Notes: generated by a model from the letters alone, not told the origin. Counted from the first letter of the stretch, positions 21,370-31,349 are shown. The stretch is DNA of 64,000 nt from Xanthobacter autotrophicus (GCF_043194295.1 NZ_JBAFVK010000004.1), one strand, 5' to 3'. Made by a program: numbers and translations.

Positions 21370-22340
21370 CCAGCCCGCTCATTCTCGCCGTACCCTCCAA
21401 GGGCCGGCTCCAGGAGAATGTCCACGCCTTCTTCTCCCGCGCCGGCATGCCGCTTACGCAAGCGCGCGGCGCCCGCGACTATCGCGGCACCCTCGGCGGC
21501 GTGGACAATGTGGAGGTGGCCTATCTCTCCGCCTCCGAGATTGCGGCGGCCCTGGCCTCCGGCTCGGCCCATATCGGGGTGACCGGCGAGGACCTGGTAC
21601 GCGAGAACATTCTGGAGGCGGACAGCCGCGTCGCGCTGCTGGAAAAGCTCGGCTTCGGCCACGCCAACGTGGTGGTGGCGGTGCCACAGGCCTGGATCGA
21701 CGTGCGCACCATGGACGATCTCGACGACGTGGCGAGCCACTTCCATGGCCGCACCGGCCGCCGCATCCGCGTCGCCACCAAATATGTCAACCTGACCCGC
21801 GGCTTCTTCGCCCGCTACGGCATTGTGGATTACCGCATCGTCGAAAGCGCGGGCGCGACCGAAGGCACGCCCGCCTCCGGTTCGGCCGAGCTGATCGTGG
21901 ACATCACCACCACCGGCGCGACGCTGGCCGCCAACGCCCTGAAGGTGGTGGACGACGGGATCATCCTGAAGTCGGAAGCCAATCTCGTGGCCTCGCTCAC
22001 CGCCAACTGGAGCGGCAGCGCGCTTTCGGCGGCGCAGGCGATGTTCGACCGGCTGGGAGCCGAAAAGCGCGCGCGGACCATGCGCGAGGTGCGCACCCGC
22101 TTCGCCAGCTGCGACGCCTCCCTGGTGGAACAGGCGGTGGCCCGCTATCGCTGCGTCGCCCCGTTCGGTGGCCCCACGTCCTCGGGCATGCTGACCCTGC
22201 ATTGTCCGCCGGACACACTGCACCGGCTCGCCACCTTCCTGCGCGAGCAGGGGGCGAGCATGGTGACGGTCGGTCCCATTGAATATGTGTTCGCCGCGGA
22301 CAATCCCCTTTTCGAGGCCCTGGAAGCACGGCTTGGCTGA
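21366..22340 (+). CDS. hisG: ATP phosphoribosyltransferase catalytic subunit
   Basis: 324 residues from the ATG at 21366 inside the hisZ stop. It joins ATP and PRPP in the first committed step of histidine synthesis. The N-terminal two lobes contain LAVPSKGRLQENV and the PRPP-loop motif ELIVDITTTGATLAANAL. The protein continues about 100 residues beyond the usual end of short-form HisG, with a C-terminal region (about 225-324) ending in GASMVTVGPIEYVF. Short forms (about 210-230 residues) use HisZ, long forms use a built-in regulatory domain; here a long HisG coexists with HisZ. Confidence 0.93.
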   Translation: MTSPLILAVPSKGRLQENVHAFFSRAGMPLTQARGARDYRGTLGGVDNVEVAYLSASEIAAALASGSAHIGVTGEDLVRENILEADSRVALLEKLGFGHANVVVAVPQAWIDVRTMDDLDDVASHFHGRTGRRIRVATKYVNLTRGFFARYGIVDYRIVESAGATEGTPASGSAELIVDITTTGATLAANALKVVDDGIILKSEANLVASLTANWSGSALSAAQAMFDRLGAEKRARTMREVRTRFASCDASLVEQAVARYRCVAPFGGPTSSGMLTLHCPPDTLHRLATFLREQGASMVTVGPIEYVFAADNPLFEALEARLG

Positions 22341-22348
22341 AACCGTGA

Positions 22349-22378
22349 CACCGCCGGCACCCCGCTGCGCCGACGGTG
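22349..22378. terminator. Hairpin between convergent hisG and a small secreted-protein gene
   Basis: CACCGCCGGC at 22349-22358 pairs with GCCGACGGTG at 22369-22378 with one G-T type mismatch. There is no T-tract on either side, so it is only a candidate bidirectional terminator. Confidence 0.35.
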
Positions 22379-22385
22379 CGGACCG

Positions 22386-22688
22386 CTATTCGTTGCCGAG
22401 GCCGCGATCGCCCTGGTCGATGAATTGCTGATCGATCCGCCGGGGGGCAGGCTCGACCACGATCACCTGCATCGGGGTGAACGGATCCTCGCGCAGTTCG
22501 ACACCCCGGGCATAGCCGAGTTCCCGGTACCGCATGGCGGGCAGGGTGTAATAGGTGCCGGCATCGGCTTCCGCGTCCGCCTGTGCGCGGGAGGGCTCGT
22601 CGGCCCCCATGGCAACGCCTGCGGAGAGGGCGATGGCGGCGGCGACGGTGGTGGCGAGAGCGATGGCTCCAGTGGTGTGATGGCGCAT
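22386..22688 (-). CDS. Small secreted protein, unknown function
   Basis: 100 residues from the ATG at 22688, which has GGAG six bases upstream; upstream in-frame starts lack this. The first 32 residues are a signal peptide (AIALATTVAAAIALSAGVAMGA). The mature protein is about 68 residues, acidic then mixed, with no cysteines and no family I can name. It is likely periplasmic. It is convergent with hisG and divergent from pepN. Confidence 0.65.
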   Translation of the reverse strand: MRHHTTGAIALATTVAAAIALSAGVAMGADEPSRAQADAEADAGTYYTLPAMRYRELGYARGVELREDPFTPMQVIVVEPAPRRIDQQFIDQGDRGLGNE

Positions 22689-23126
22689 CTTGATCTCCAT
22701 CGGTTCACAACGGGCGGGGTCCCGTTGCGATAGTCCGTCAACTGGGATGCAACTCCCTCTGAATAAGAGGCTTTTCGCGCAACAGTGTGGGTCGGATTCC
22801 GGGTCAATCAGGGCCCCTGCCCGACCGGTGCGGATGACGGTACGGCGGGCCGGGAGCCGGGTGCCGCCGCCCGGTATCAAGGGGCTCGCACTATGTTCGC
22901 ATCGGTATTCAGGGCCGCCGCCGCTTCACCGCCTTCCCTCGCGGGTCCGGGGGCTTTACTCTCCCCCGCCGATTGAATGCGCCCCTGCGCCGCGTGATCG
23001 AGCCGGCTCTGCCTGGACTGAAGAGTCCGGACGGGAAGGGCCGTCTCTGTCGAGGTCGCGTACGCTCCGCCTGAACGGAGCGTGCGTCAGGCCGCAGCGC
23101 CCGCGGCGTCGCCCGAGGAGTCCTCC
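22689..23126. other. 438-bp divergent intergenic region upstream of pepN
   Basis: It must contain the promoters of the small secreted-protein gene (minus) and pepN (plus). A perfect hairpin ACGCTCCG-CCTGAA-CGGAGCGT lies at 23062-23083, 44 bases before the pepN start, and could be an operator or leader structure. Short open frames here look like chance. Confidence 0.5.
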
Positions 23127-25757
23127 ATGCGTGATGCCGAGCCCAAAGCCATCCACCTCGCCGACTACCGCCCGCCGGACTGGCTGGTGGACAAGGTGGA
23201 GCTGGACTTCGCGCTCCATCCCTCCCAGAGCCGCGTCACCGCCCGCCTCGCGCTGCGCCGCAACCCGGAAGGAACCACGGGCGCGCCAGTGGTTCTGGAG
23301 GGGGACGGCCTGACCCTGGTGCGCCTCGCCATCGACGGCAAGCCGCTGGCCGGCTCCAGCTTCGAGGCGAGCCCCGCGCGCCTCACCCTTGCCCATCCGC
23401 CGGCCGACGCCTTCGTGCTGGAGGTGGAGACGCTGGTGGACCCCACCGCCAACACCCAGCTCATGGGCCTCTACCGCACCTCCGGCAATTACTGCACCCA
23501 GTGCGAGCCCGAGGGCTTCCGCCGCATCACCTATTATCCCGACCGGCCGGACGTGCTCTCGGTTTTCACCACCCGCATCGAGGCGGACAAGGCGGAGGCG
23601 CCGATCCTGCTCGGCAACGGCAATCTGGTGGACAGCGGCGACATCCCCGGCACCGCCCGCCATTTCGCCATCTGGCATGATCCGTGGCCGAAGCCGTCCT
23701 ATCTGTTCGCTCTGGTGGGCGGCAAGCTCGCCAAGGTGGCCGACAGCTTCACCACCGCCTCGGGCCGCAAGGTGGAGCTGGGCATCTATGTGGAAGAGGG
23801 CAAGGAGGCCCGCGCCGGCTACGCCATGGACGCGCTGAAGCGCTCCATGCGCTGGGACGAGGAGGCCTTCGGCCGCGAGTACGACCTCGACGTATTCAAC
23901 ATCGTGGCCGTCTCCGACTTCAACATGGGGGCCATGGAGAACAAGGGCCTCAACGTCTTCAACGACAAATACGTCCTCGCCACCCCCGAGACCGCCACCG
24001 ACGCCGATTATTCCGGCATCGAGGGAGTCATCGCCCACGAATATTTCCACAACTGGACCGGCAACCGCATCACCTGCCGCGACTGGTTCCAGCTGTGCCT
24101 GAAGGAAGGCCTCACCGTCTTCCGCGACCAGGAATTCTCCTCCGACCAGCGCTCGCGCCCGGTGAAGCGCATCGCCGACGTGCGCATGCTCAAGGCGGCC
24201 CAGTTCACCGAGGATTCCGGCCCCCTCGCCCACCCGGTCCGGCCGGAAACCTATCGCGAGATCAATAACTTCTACACCGCGACCGTCTATGAGAAGGGCG
24301 CGGAGGTGGTGCGCATGCTCAAAACCCTCCTGGGCGAGGAGGGATTTCGAAAGGGCATGGACCTCTATTTCGAGCGCCATGACGGGGACGCGGCCACCAT
24401 CGAGGATTTCGTCGCGTCCTTCGCCGACGCCACCGGCCGCGACCTCACCCAGTTCGCCCTATGGTATGCCCAGTCGGGCACGCCGCTGCTGAACGTGAGC
24501 GGCAGCTATGACAAGGAAGCCGGCACCTTCCGCCTCGATGTGAAGCAGTCGGTGCCGCCCACGCCGGGCCAGGCCGAGAAGAAGCCCATGCTGATCCCGC
24601 TGGCCCTCGGCCTCGTGGGGCCGGACGGGCGCGACCTGCCGCTGACGCTCGGCAACACGCCGGTGGAGCACGGCGTGATCGAGGTGAAGGAGGCCGCCCA
24701 GAGCTTCCTCTTCACCGGCCTTGAGGCGCGGCCCGTGCCCTCCCTCAACCGGGGCTTTTCCGCCCCCGTGAACCTTGTCAGCGACCTCACCGAGGCGGAC
24801 CGGGTGTTTCTTGCCGCCCATGACGGCGACCCGTTCAACCGCTTCGATTCGCTCCAGCGCATCGCCCTTGAGCTGCTGAAGACCGGCGCCCGCACCGGCA
24901 CCCTGCCGGCGCCCGACGCTCTCATCACCGCTGCCGGTGCGGTGGTGGCCGATACGGCGCTTGATGCCGCCTTCAAGGCGCAGGCCCTCGCCCTTCCCGG
25001 CGAGAGCGAGGTGGCGCGCGAGCTGGGCAGCGATGTCAATCCCGACGCCGTCTATGCCGCCCGCAAGGCGCTGCGGATCGCGGTGGGCACCGCCCTCGCC
25101 GCCGACTTCGCCCGCGTTTACGAGAGCACTGCGTCCGCAGGTGCCTTCTCACCGGATGCAGGCTCGGCCGGGCTGCGGGCGCTGCGCAACCTTGCCCTCG
25201 ACTATCTGGCGGTCACCGGCGCGCCCGAAGGCATCGCCCGCGCCAAGGCCCAGTTCGAGGCGGCGGACAACATGACCGACCGCTCCTCCGCCCTCGCCGT
25301 GCTGGCCCAGCACGACGTGCCGGAGCGCGAAGCCGCCCTCGACGCCTTCTATCGCCGCTTCGAGAGCGATGCCCTCGTCATCGACAAGTGGTTCGTGCTG
25401 CAGGCGCAGATCCCGTCCGAGGGGACGCTGGACCGGGTGAAGGGCCTGATGCTGCATCCGGCCTTCTCGCTTTCCAACCCCAACCGGGTACGCTCCCTTA
25501 TCGGTGCCTTCGCCGCCGCCAACCCCACCCAGTTCAACCGGGCGGACGGGGCGGGGCACGCCTTCGTCGCCGACACGGTGCTCAGCCTCGACGGCAAGAA
25601 CCCGCAGGTGGCGGCGCGGCTGCTGGCGTCGTTCAAGACGTTTCGCCAGCTGGAGCCGGTGCGGCGCGCCAGCGCCGAGGCCGCCCTGCGCCGCGTGGCG
25701 CAGACCCCCGGCCTATCGGCGGATGTCGCCGACATCGCCACCCGCTCGCTGGGCTGA
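23127..25757 (+). CDS. pepN: Aminopeptidase N (M1 family zinc peptidase)
   Basis: 876 residues from the ATG at 23127, with GAGGAG six bases upstream. It removes N-terminal residues from peptides. The exopeptidase motif GAMEN is present in FNMGAMENKGLN, and the zinc site is HEYFH (His304, Glu305, His308) with the third ligand Glu near 327 in LKEGLTVF. Length and the long helical C-terminal domain match the E. coli PepN type. It is normally cytosolic, and no signal peptide is visible. Convergent with glnE. Confidence 0.95.
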   Translation: MRDAEPKAIHLADYRPPDWLVDKVELDFALHPSQSRVTARLALRRNPEGTTGAPVVLEGDGLTLVRLAIDGKPLAGSSFEASPARLTLAHPPADAFVLEVETLVDPTANTQLMGLYRTSGNYCTQCEPEGFRRITYYPDRPDVLSVFTTRIEADKAEAPILLGNGNLVDSGDIPGTARHFAIWHDPWPKPSYLFALVGGKLAKVADSFTTASGRKVELGIYVEEGKEARAGYAMDALKRSMRWDEEAFGREYDLDVFNIVAVSDFNMGAMENKGLNVFNDKYVLATPETATDADYSGIEGVIAHEYFHNWTGNRITCRDWFQLCLKEGLTVFRDQEFSSDQRSRPVKRIADVRMLKAAQFTEDSGPLAHPVRPETYREINNFYTATVYEKGAEVVRMLKTLLGEEGFRKGMDLYFERHDGDAATIEDFVASFADATGRDLTQFALWYAQSGTPLLNVSGSYDKEAGTFRLDVKQSVPPTPGQAEKKPMLIPLALGLVGPDGRDLPLTLGNTPVEHGVIEVKEAAQSFLFTGLEARPVPSLNRGFSAPVNLVSDLTEADRVFLAAHDGDPFNRFDSLQRIALELLKTGARTGTLPAPDALITAAGAVVADTALDAAFKAQALALPGESEVARELGSDVNPDAVYAARKALRIAVGTALAADFARVYESTASAGAFSPDAGSAGLRALRNLALDYLAVTGAPEGIARAKAQFEAADNMTDRSSALAVLAQHDVPEREAALDAFYRRFESDALVIDKWFVLQAQIPSEGTLDRVKGLMLHPAFSLSNPNRVRSLIGAFAAANPTQFNRADGAGHAFVADTVLSLDGKNPQVAARLLASFKTFRQLEPVRRASAEAALRRVAQTPGLSADVADIATRSLG

Positions 25758-25773
25758 GTTGGGATCGTGAACA

Positions 25774-25799
25774 GGAGCCGGGACCATAACCCCGGCTCC
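25774..25799. terminator. Hairpin between convergent pepN and glnE
   Basis: GGAGCCGGG at 25774-25782 pairs perfectly with CCCGGCTCC at 25791-25799. The T-tract is weak on both strands, so it is a probable but not certain bidirectional terminator. Confidence 0.5.
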
Positions 25800-25810
25800 C
25801 TAAACCGTCC

Positions 25811-28780
25811 TCACTCGGCCGCCAGCTCCAGCATGCGCTCGAAGATGGCGCGGACCTTGGCCTGGGTGTCAGCAAGGTCGGCATCCAGAGTGGCGAAGTC
25901 CGGCATCTCGCCGGCGCGGGCCAGAAGCGCCCGGAGCGCCGGGCTCGCATCCGTCGGCACGATATGGGCGTCCACCGCCAGCCGCAGCACCTGTGTGAGG
26001 TTCTGGTAGAGCCGGCAGGCGCGCTGCAACACATGCGCATCTTCGGGCTCCAGCAGCCCAAGCCGCGCGGCGGTGGCGAGCACGCGGGCGGTAGCCGTAT
26101 CCACGATTTCGGGATGCGCATGGGCGTGGGCGAGCACCAGGTACTGGGCGAGGAACTCCACATCCACCTGGCCGCCGGCGGCGTGCTTCAGGTTCCACTT
26201 GTCATCCTCGCCCTTCTCGGCAGCGATGGCGCGGCGCATGTCGAGAATGTCGCCCGCGAGCCGGCGTGGATCGCGTGGATGTCCCATGACAGCGCAAATC
26301 ACCTCCCGCACCTTCGCTCCGAACGCGGACTCGGCCGCAATCACGCGGGCGCGGGTCAGCGCCATGTGCTCCCAGGTCCAGGCCTCCTCCCGCTGGTAGG
26401 TGGCGAAGGAGGCAAGGCGCGTCGCCACCGGGCCGGAGCGGCCTGAGGGGCGCAGCCGCAGGTCCACGTCGTAGAGCTTGCCGGCATTGGTGAGGGAGGT
26501 CAGCGCGGTGACGAGGCGCTGGGTGAAGCGGGCGAAATATTGCGCGCCGGTGAGCGGGCGCGGGCCGTCGGAGGTGGGATCGGCGTCAGGGTCGAAATCA
26601 TAGAGCACGATGAGGTCGAGATCGGACCCCGCCGTCATCTCCCGCCCGCCCAGCTTGCCCATGGCGAGCACCGCCGTCTGCGCGCCGCCGATGGTGCCGT
26701 GGGCCTCATTGAAGCGGGTCCAGACCCGGCGGTGCAGGGCGCGAATGATCACCTCGGCCAGCGTCGCATAGGCTTCGCCCGCCCGCGCCGCCTCCAGCGT
26801 GCCGGAGGCGATGCGTACGCCGATGAGCACATGCTGTTCCTGCCGGAACCGGCGGGCGCGGTCGAACTGCTCCTCGTCGGTGTCCGCGGTGTCGAGCAGG
26901 TGATCCAGATGGGCGGACAGGCTCGCCTCGTCCGGCAGCACGTCGAAGAAGGCGGGATCGAGCAGCGCATCGGTGAGGGAGGGCCGGCGCGCCAGCGTCT
27001 CGCCCAGGCGCGGCGCGGCGGTGAGGATGGTGGCCAGAAGCCGCACGAGATCCGGATGCCGGTCGAGGGCGGTCAGGAGTTGCGGGCCGGGCAGGTCGCT
27101 CAGGAATCGGTCGGCGGCGGCCAGCGCCCCGTCGGGATCGCCGCCCCGGGCCAGCGCCTCCAGCATCAGCGGGACAATGCGGGCAAGATGTGCCCGCGCG
27201 GTCTCGCCCCGCAGCGCGCGCGGCCCGCCGGACAGCCAGCGCCGGACCATGCCGCTGGCCGCCGCCGGATCGCGAAAGCCGAGGCGGGAGAGGGCCGCCA
27301 ACGTCTTCCGGTCGTTCTCGTCCGGCGGGAAGACGAGGTCCGCGTCAAGCACGGCGGGGGGCGCCACGTCCTCGAACAGATTGGCATAATGGGTCTGCAC
27401 CGCCTGGAGGCGCGTCACCAGCGCCGCTGCGAAGGCGTCGCGGTCGGCATAACCCATGAAGCGTGCGAAGCCCTCCATGGCGGCGCGGCTCTCGGGTAGG
27501 GAATGGGTCTGGGCGTCCGCCACCATCTGGATGCGGTGCTCCACCCGGCGCAGGAACACATAGGCCTCTGCCAGCACGTCGCGGACATCCGGCTCGATCC
27601 AGCGGTGCGCGGTCAGGGCATCGAGCGCTTCGAGCGTCCGGGAGTTGCGCAGCAGCGGGTCGCGCCCCCCGGCGATGAGCTGCTGGGTCTGGACGAAGAA
27701 TTCCACCTCGCGAATGCCGCCACGCCCGAGTTTCACATTGTGCCCTTCCACTGCCACCACGTCGTGGCCCCGGAAGGCGTGGATCTCCCGCTTCATGGCG
27801 TGCACGTCGGCGATGGCCTGGAAATCCAGCCCGCGCCGCCAGACGAAGGGGGACAGGTCGCCAAGGAAAATCCGCCCCACCACCATGTCGCCGGCCACCG
27901 GGCGGGCCTTGATATAGGCGGCGCGCTCCCAGGTGGCGCCCTCGCGCTCGTAATAGTCGAGGGCCGCGGTCGTGGAGAGGGCCACCGCGGTGGAGCCCGG
28001 ATCGGGCCGCAGGCGCAGGTCCACCCGCAGCACGTAGCCGTCCGCCGTGCGCTCCTGAAGCAGGCGCACGAGGCCCTGCGTGATCTTCACAAAGACGGGG
28101 GCGGCGGACACCTCCTCGCCCAGCGGCGCCTTCTCTCGGTCGAACACCACCACGAGATCGACATCGCTGGAATAATTGAGTTCGCGCGCGCCATGCTTGC
28201 CCATGGCGATCACCGCGAGGCCGCAGCCGAAGGCCGGATCGGCGGGATCGGGCGGATTGAGGCGGCCGGCGCGCGCCGCTTCGCCCAGCAGGAAGTCGAG
28301 GGCCGTGCGCACCGCCGCGTCCGCCACATCGGTCAACGCAGCCGTCACCGTGATCAGGTCGAAGGCGCCGCCCATGTCCGCGAGGGCGATCAGCAGCGCC
28401 GCCTCGCTGCGCATGCGACGCAGCGCGCGCATCACTTCAGCCTCGCTGCCGGTGGCAGCGACGGCCGCGCAACCGGCAATAAGGGTGGCAAGGTGGGCGC
28501 GGGGATCCCCCGACAGCACCCGCAGCAGCCGGGCCGGCTCCGCGCGCACCAGATCGAGCAGGAAGGGCGAGCCCTCGGCCATGCCGAGGCACACGTCGCG
28601 CGCCATGGGGGCGCGTGAAAACAGCCCGTCGAGCACTGCCCGATCCGCTGCGGGCAAACTCTCCGTGGCCTGGGAAAGCTTAATCTTTGCCGTCTCCCGA
28701 TCGCCGAGGACGGGAGCTTCCCGCATCAGGACGGCAAGAGATGGCCGGTCGGCCGAATCCGGTTCGAGGGGCCCGCGCAT
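25811..28780 (-). CDS. glnE: Glutamine synthetase adenylyltransferase/deadenylylase
   Basis: About 989 residues from an ATG (MRGPLEPDSADRP); a TTG 57 bases upstream keeps the frame open and the true start is uncertain. GlnE adds AMP to, or removes it from, glutamine synthetase in response to PII and glutamine. Two nucleotidyltransferase domains are visible: the N-terminal (deadenylylase) one with ELNYSSDVDLVVVFD and the C-terminal (adenylylase) one with GGREMTAGSDLDLIVLYD, both with the GSD/DxD metal site. It lies downstream of feuQ on the same strand, the order known from other Rhizobiales. Confidence 0.95.
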   Translation of the reverse strand: MRGPLEPDSADRPSLAVLMREAPVLGDRETAKIKLSQATESLPAADRAVLDGLFSRAPMARDVCLGMAEGSPFLLDLVRAEPARLLRVLSGDPRAHLATLIAGCAAVAATGSEAEVMRALRRMRSEAALLIALADMGGAFDLITVTAALTDVADAAVRTALDFLLGEAARAGRLNPPDPADPAFGCGLAVIAMGKHGARELNYSSDVDLVVVFDREKAPLGEEVSAAPVFVKITQGLVRLLQERTADGYVLRVDLRLRPDPGSTAVALSTTAALDYYEREGATWERAAYIKARPVAGDMVVGRIFLGDLSPFVWRRGLDFQAIADVHAMKREIHAFRGHDVVAVEGHNVKLGRGGIREVEFFVQTQQLIAGGRDPLLRNSRTLEALDALTAHRWIEPDVRDVLAEAYVFLRRVEHRIQMVADAQTHSLPESRAAMEGFARFMGYADRDAFAAALVTRLQAVQTHYANLFEDVAPPAVLDADLVFPPDENDRKTLAALSRLGFRDPAAASGMVRRWLSGGPRALRGETARAHLARIVPLMLEALARGGDPDGALAAADRFLSDLPGPQLLTALDRHPDLVRLLATILTAAPRLGETLARRPSLTDALLDPAFFDVLPDEASLSAHLDHLLDTADTDEEQFDRARRFRQEQHVLIGVRIASGTLEAARAGEAYATLAEVIIRALHRRVWTRFNEAHGTIGGAQTAVLAMGKLGGREMTAGSDLDLIVLYDFDPDADPTSDGPRPLTGAQYFARFTQRLVTALTSLTNAGKLYDVDLRLRPSGRSGPVATRLASFATYQREEAWTWEHMALTRARVIAAESAFGAKVREVICAVMGHPRDPRRLAGDILDMRRAIAAEKGEDDKWNLKHAAGGQVDVEFLAQYLVLAHAHAHPEIVDTATARVLATAARLGLLEPEDAHVLQRACRLYQNLTQVLRLAVDAHIVPTDASPALRALLARAGEMPDFATLDADLADTQAKVRAIFERMLELAAE

Positions 28781-28934
28781 GATTTCATCAAAAGCATTAG
28801 GACCTTGCGTTAGGCAAGCCCTCTTCGACAATTGCAACGCTCGGGAGCGGTCGAAAGCTGCATGGTAAACAGCAAATTATCGCACCTGCGAACGCCTTAA
28901 GGCCGGTAGCGCCCCGGCGTGCTGTGGCGCGCTG

Positions 28935-30386
28935 TCATTTCGCCGGCAAACGGAGCGTTGCGACCAGCCCCGGCGCACCATCGGTGAAGCTCAGGTTGCC
29001 ACCATGCAGGCGCGCCACAGCCCCCACCAGCGCGAGGCCGAGTCCGGAGCCGGGACGTGTGCGGCTTGCCTCCAGCCGCACGAAGCGCTCCACCACCCGC
29101 TCGCGGTCCACCTCCGGAATGCCGGGCCCGGTGTCGGCGACGGTGAGCACCGCCTCCCCGCCCGCCCGCGCGAGGGTGACGGCGATGCGCCCCCTGCTCC
29201 CGTCCAGTGGACGGCCATATTTGATGGCGTTGTCGATGAGGTTGGACACCGCCTGCGCCAAAAGTTCCTTCACCCCATGGATCGGAACCGGCATCACCGA
29301 GACCACGAGGTCGAGGCCCTGCTCGTCGGCCAGCGGCTCGTAAAGCTCGGAGACACTCTCGGCGATCTCGCCAAGGTCGAGGTCGCTCATGATGGCTCGA
29401 GCTTGGCCGGCCTCGGCGCGGGCGATCATGAGCAAGGCGTCGAAGGTGCGGATGAGGCCATCGCTCTCCTCGATGGTGTCTTCCAGAGCCGCGCGCCAGT
29501 CATCTTCCGTCCGGGCACTGCGCAGCGCCTCCTCCGAACGGTTGCGCAGGCGGGTGAGCGGGGTCTTCAGATCATGGGCAATGTTGTCGGAGACCTCCTT
29601 GAGGCCCTGCATCAGGCCCTCGATGCGGTCCAGCATGGCGTTCAGCGAATGGGCCAGCCGGTCGAACTCGTCCTGCGTGCCGGTCATGGCGAGGCGGCCG
29701 GAGAGGTTGCCGGCCATGATCGTCTCGGCGGTGGCGGTCATGGAATCGATGCGCTTCAAAACCCGCCGCGTCACGAACACGCCGCCGGCCAGGCCCAGCA
29801 CCACGATGAGCAGCACCGCCCATTGCGCCGGGCGGGCCACGAGGTCGCGCAGGGTGTCGCGCTCCTCGATGTCGCGGCCGACGAGCAGGCGGTAGCCGCC
29901 AGGCAGAATCAGCGCCTGCACGAAGGCCACATGGCTCTTCAGGCCGGCATCGTCGGGGCGGTTGTAGGTGGTGAAACGGGTGCCCTCCTTGTCGAGGAGG
30001 CCGATGGGCAGGTCAGAGACGTTGGTGGCCAGCACCTCGCCCTGGAAATTGGTGATCATGTAGATGGAGGAGCCTGGCCGGCGCGTCCTGCGGTCGATGA
30101 CGTAGACGACCCGCTGGATACCGCCGATACGATATTGCTCGGCAAGGAAACGCACCTCCCGGTCGAGGTCTTCCGCCACCTGCCCCTGGATCAACTCGCG
30201 CGTGTGCCACGCGGTGTAGACGATGACCGACACCGCGAACACCGCGAACACCAGCAGATAGGCGGCCAAAAGCTTGAACGCCGTGGTGCGCACCAGCCGC
30301 GCGAGGTGGGCGAGGAATGTCATGGGAACACGCCAGATCACGCGGCCAACGGCGAGCGGCCCTCGCCACCACACATCACGCGGCAC
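28935..30386 (-). CDS. feuQ: Sensor histidine kinase, FeuQ-like
   Basis: 483 residues from a GTG at 30386 that overlaps the end of the response regulator gene by 11 bp; an ATG at 30323 (MTFLAHLARL) is an alternative start. Two membrane helices (about 38-58 and 188-206) flank a periplasmic sensor of about 130 residues. HAMP follows (about 207-260), then the H-box NIAHDLKTPLTRL with phospho-acceptor His271, and the ATPase domain with NLIDNAIKYG, DTGPGIP and GSGLGLALV. In rhizobia the FeuPQ system affects periplasmic glucan export and growth at low osmolarity. Identification as FeuQ rests on order degP-feuP-feuQ-glnE. Confidence 0.85.
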   Translation of the reverse strand: MPRDVWWRGPLAVGRVIWRVPMTFLAHLARLVRTTAFKLLAAYLLVFAVFAVSVIVYTAWHTRELIQGQVAEDLDREVRFLAEQYRIGGIQRVVYVIDRRTRRPGSSIYMITNFQGEVLATNVSDLPIGLLDKEGTRFTTYNRPDDAGLKSHVAFVQALILPGGYRLLVGRDIEERDTLRDLVARPAQWAVLLIVVLGLAGGVFVTRRVLKRIDSMTATAETIMAGNLSGRLAMTGTQDEFDRLAHSLNAMLDRIEGLMQGLKEVSDNIAHDLKTPLTRLRNRSEEALRSARTEDDWRAALEDTIEESDGLIRTFDALLMIARAEAGQARAIMSDLDLGEIAESVSELYEPLADEQGLDLVVSVMPVPIHGVKELLAQAVSNLIDNAIKYGRPLDGSRGRIAVTLARAGGEAVLTVADTGPGIPEVDRERVVERFVRLEASRTRPGSGLGLALVGAVARLHGGNLSFTDGAPGLVATLRLPAK

Positions 30387-31092
30387 CGGCCCGCACCATG
30401 TAGCCGGCGCCCCGCACGGTGTGAATCAGCGGCACGTCGAAGCCCTTGTCGATCTTGGAGCGCAGGCGGGAGACGTGCACGTCGATGACGTTGGTCTGCG
30501 GGTCGAAATGATAGTCCCACACGTTTTCCAGCAGCATGGTGCGGGTCACCACCTGGCCTGCGTGGCGCAGCAGATATTCCAGCAGCCGGAACTCCCGCGG
30601 CTGGAGCGGAATTTCCTTGCCGCCGCGCGCCACCCGGTGGGCGAGGCGATCCAGCTCCAGGTCGGCCACTTTGTAGACCGTCTCCGCGCCTTGGGTGACG
30701 CCGCGTCGGGACAGGGCTTCCACCCGCGCCAGAAGCTCGGTGAAGGCGTAGGGCTTCGGCAGATAATCGTCGCCGCCGGCGCGCAGGCCCTGCACCCGGT
30801 CGTCCACCTGGCCGAGGGCCGAGAGGATGAGCACCGGCGTGGTGTGCCCGCGCCCGCGCAGCTCAGTGACGAGGGAGAGTCCGTCGCGCACGGGCAGCAT
30901 GCGGTCCACCACCATCACGTCGTACTTGCCGTCGAGGGCAAGGGCGAGCCCCACCTCGCCGTCGGCAGCAAGGTCCACCACGTGGCCGGCCTCGCGGAAG
31001 GCCTTGCGCAGATATTCGGCGGCGTCGCGGTCGTCCTCGACAAGGAGGAGGCGCATGGCAGTGAGGGGATCCGGATCGAGATTCGCTGTCAT
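30376..31092 (-). CDS. feuP: OmpR-family response regulator, FeuP-like
   Basis: 238 residues from the ATG at 31092, with AGGTGAG upstream; GTG at 31095 and ATG at 31056 are alternatives. The receiver domain has the acidic pair in LLLVEDDRD, phosphorylatable Asp63 in MVVDRMLP, and Lys in PKPYAF. A winged-helix DNA-binding domain follows (LQPREFRLLEYLLRHAGQVVTRTMLLENVW to RGAGYMVR). It is coupled to the sensor kinase by overlapping ends. Context and sequence style point to FeuP. Confidence 0.86.
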   Translation of the reverse strand: MTANLDPDPLTAMRLLLVEDDRDAAEYLRKAFREAGHVVDLAADGEVGLALALDGKYDVMVVDRMLPVRDGLSLVTELRGRGHTTPVLILSALGQVDDRVQGLRAGGDDYLPKPYAFTELLARVEALSRRGVTQGAETVYKVADLELDRLAHRVARGGKEIPLQPREFRLLEYLLRHAGQVVTRTMLLENVWDYHFDPQTNVIDVHVSRLRSKIDKGFDVPLIHTVRGAGYMVRAGAA

Positions 31093-31284
31093 CACTCTAG
31101 CTCACCTTGCCGGCAGGTCCATGCGGGGGGCCGCCGCGCGCCCCGTCCTTTCGGCCGGGGAAAGGGGGAAGCCTCCAGCCTCACAAAAAAACTCGGCGCG
31201 GGAAGCCCTTGCGAGCGTCCCGCGCCATCGGAACCGAAGCGTCATCAGGGGGGCGATGGCGAACCCGCCTCGGGTCCGGAGGAC

Positions 31285-31314
31285 ATGCTCCGGCGCCATC
31301 CCGCCGCCGGAGCA
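31285..31314. terminator. Strong hairpin in the degP-feuP spacer
   Basis: ATGCTCCGGC at 31285-31294 and GCCGGAGCAT at 31305-31314 are a perfect 10-bp inverted repeat within a 257-bp spacer. No T-tract follows on the minus strand, so it may attenuate or protect transcript ends rather than fully terminate degP transcription. Confidence 0.5.
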
Positions 31315-31349
31315 TCAGCTTTCGGCTGAGGATCAGCCCCTGCCGGAGA

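Noticed and set aside
20073..22340. A single frame that would fuse an upstream protein to HisG.
   Set aside because: Its first 430 codons are out-of-frame shadow of hisZ; HisG starts at the ATG overlapping the hisZ stop.
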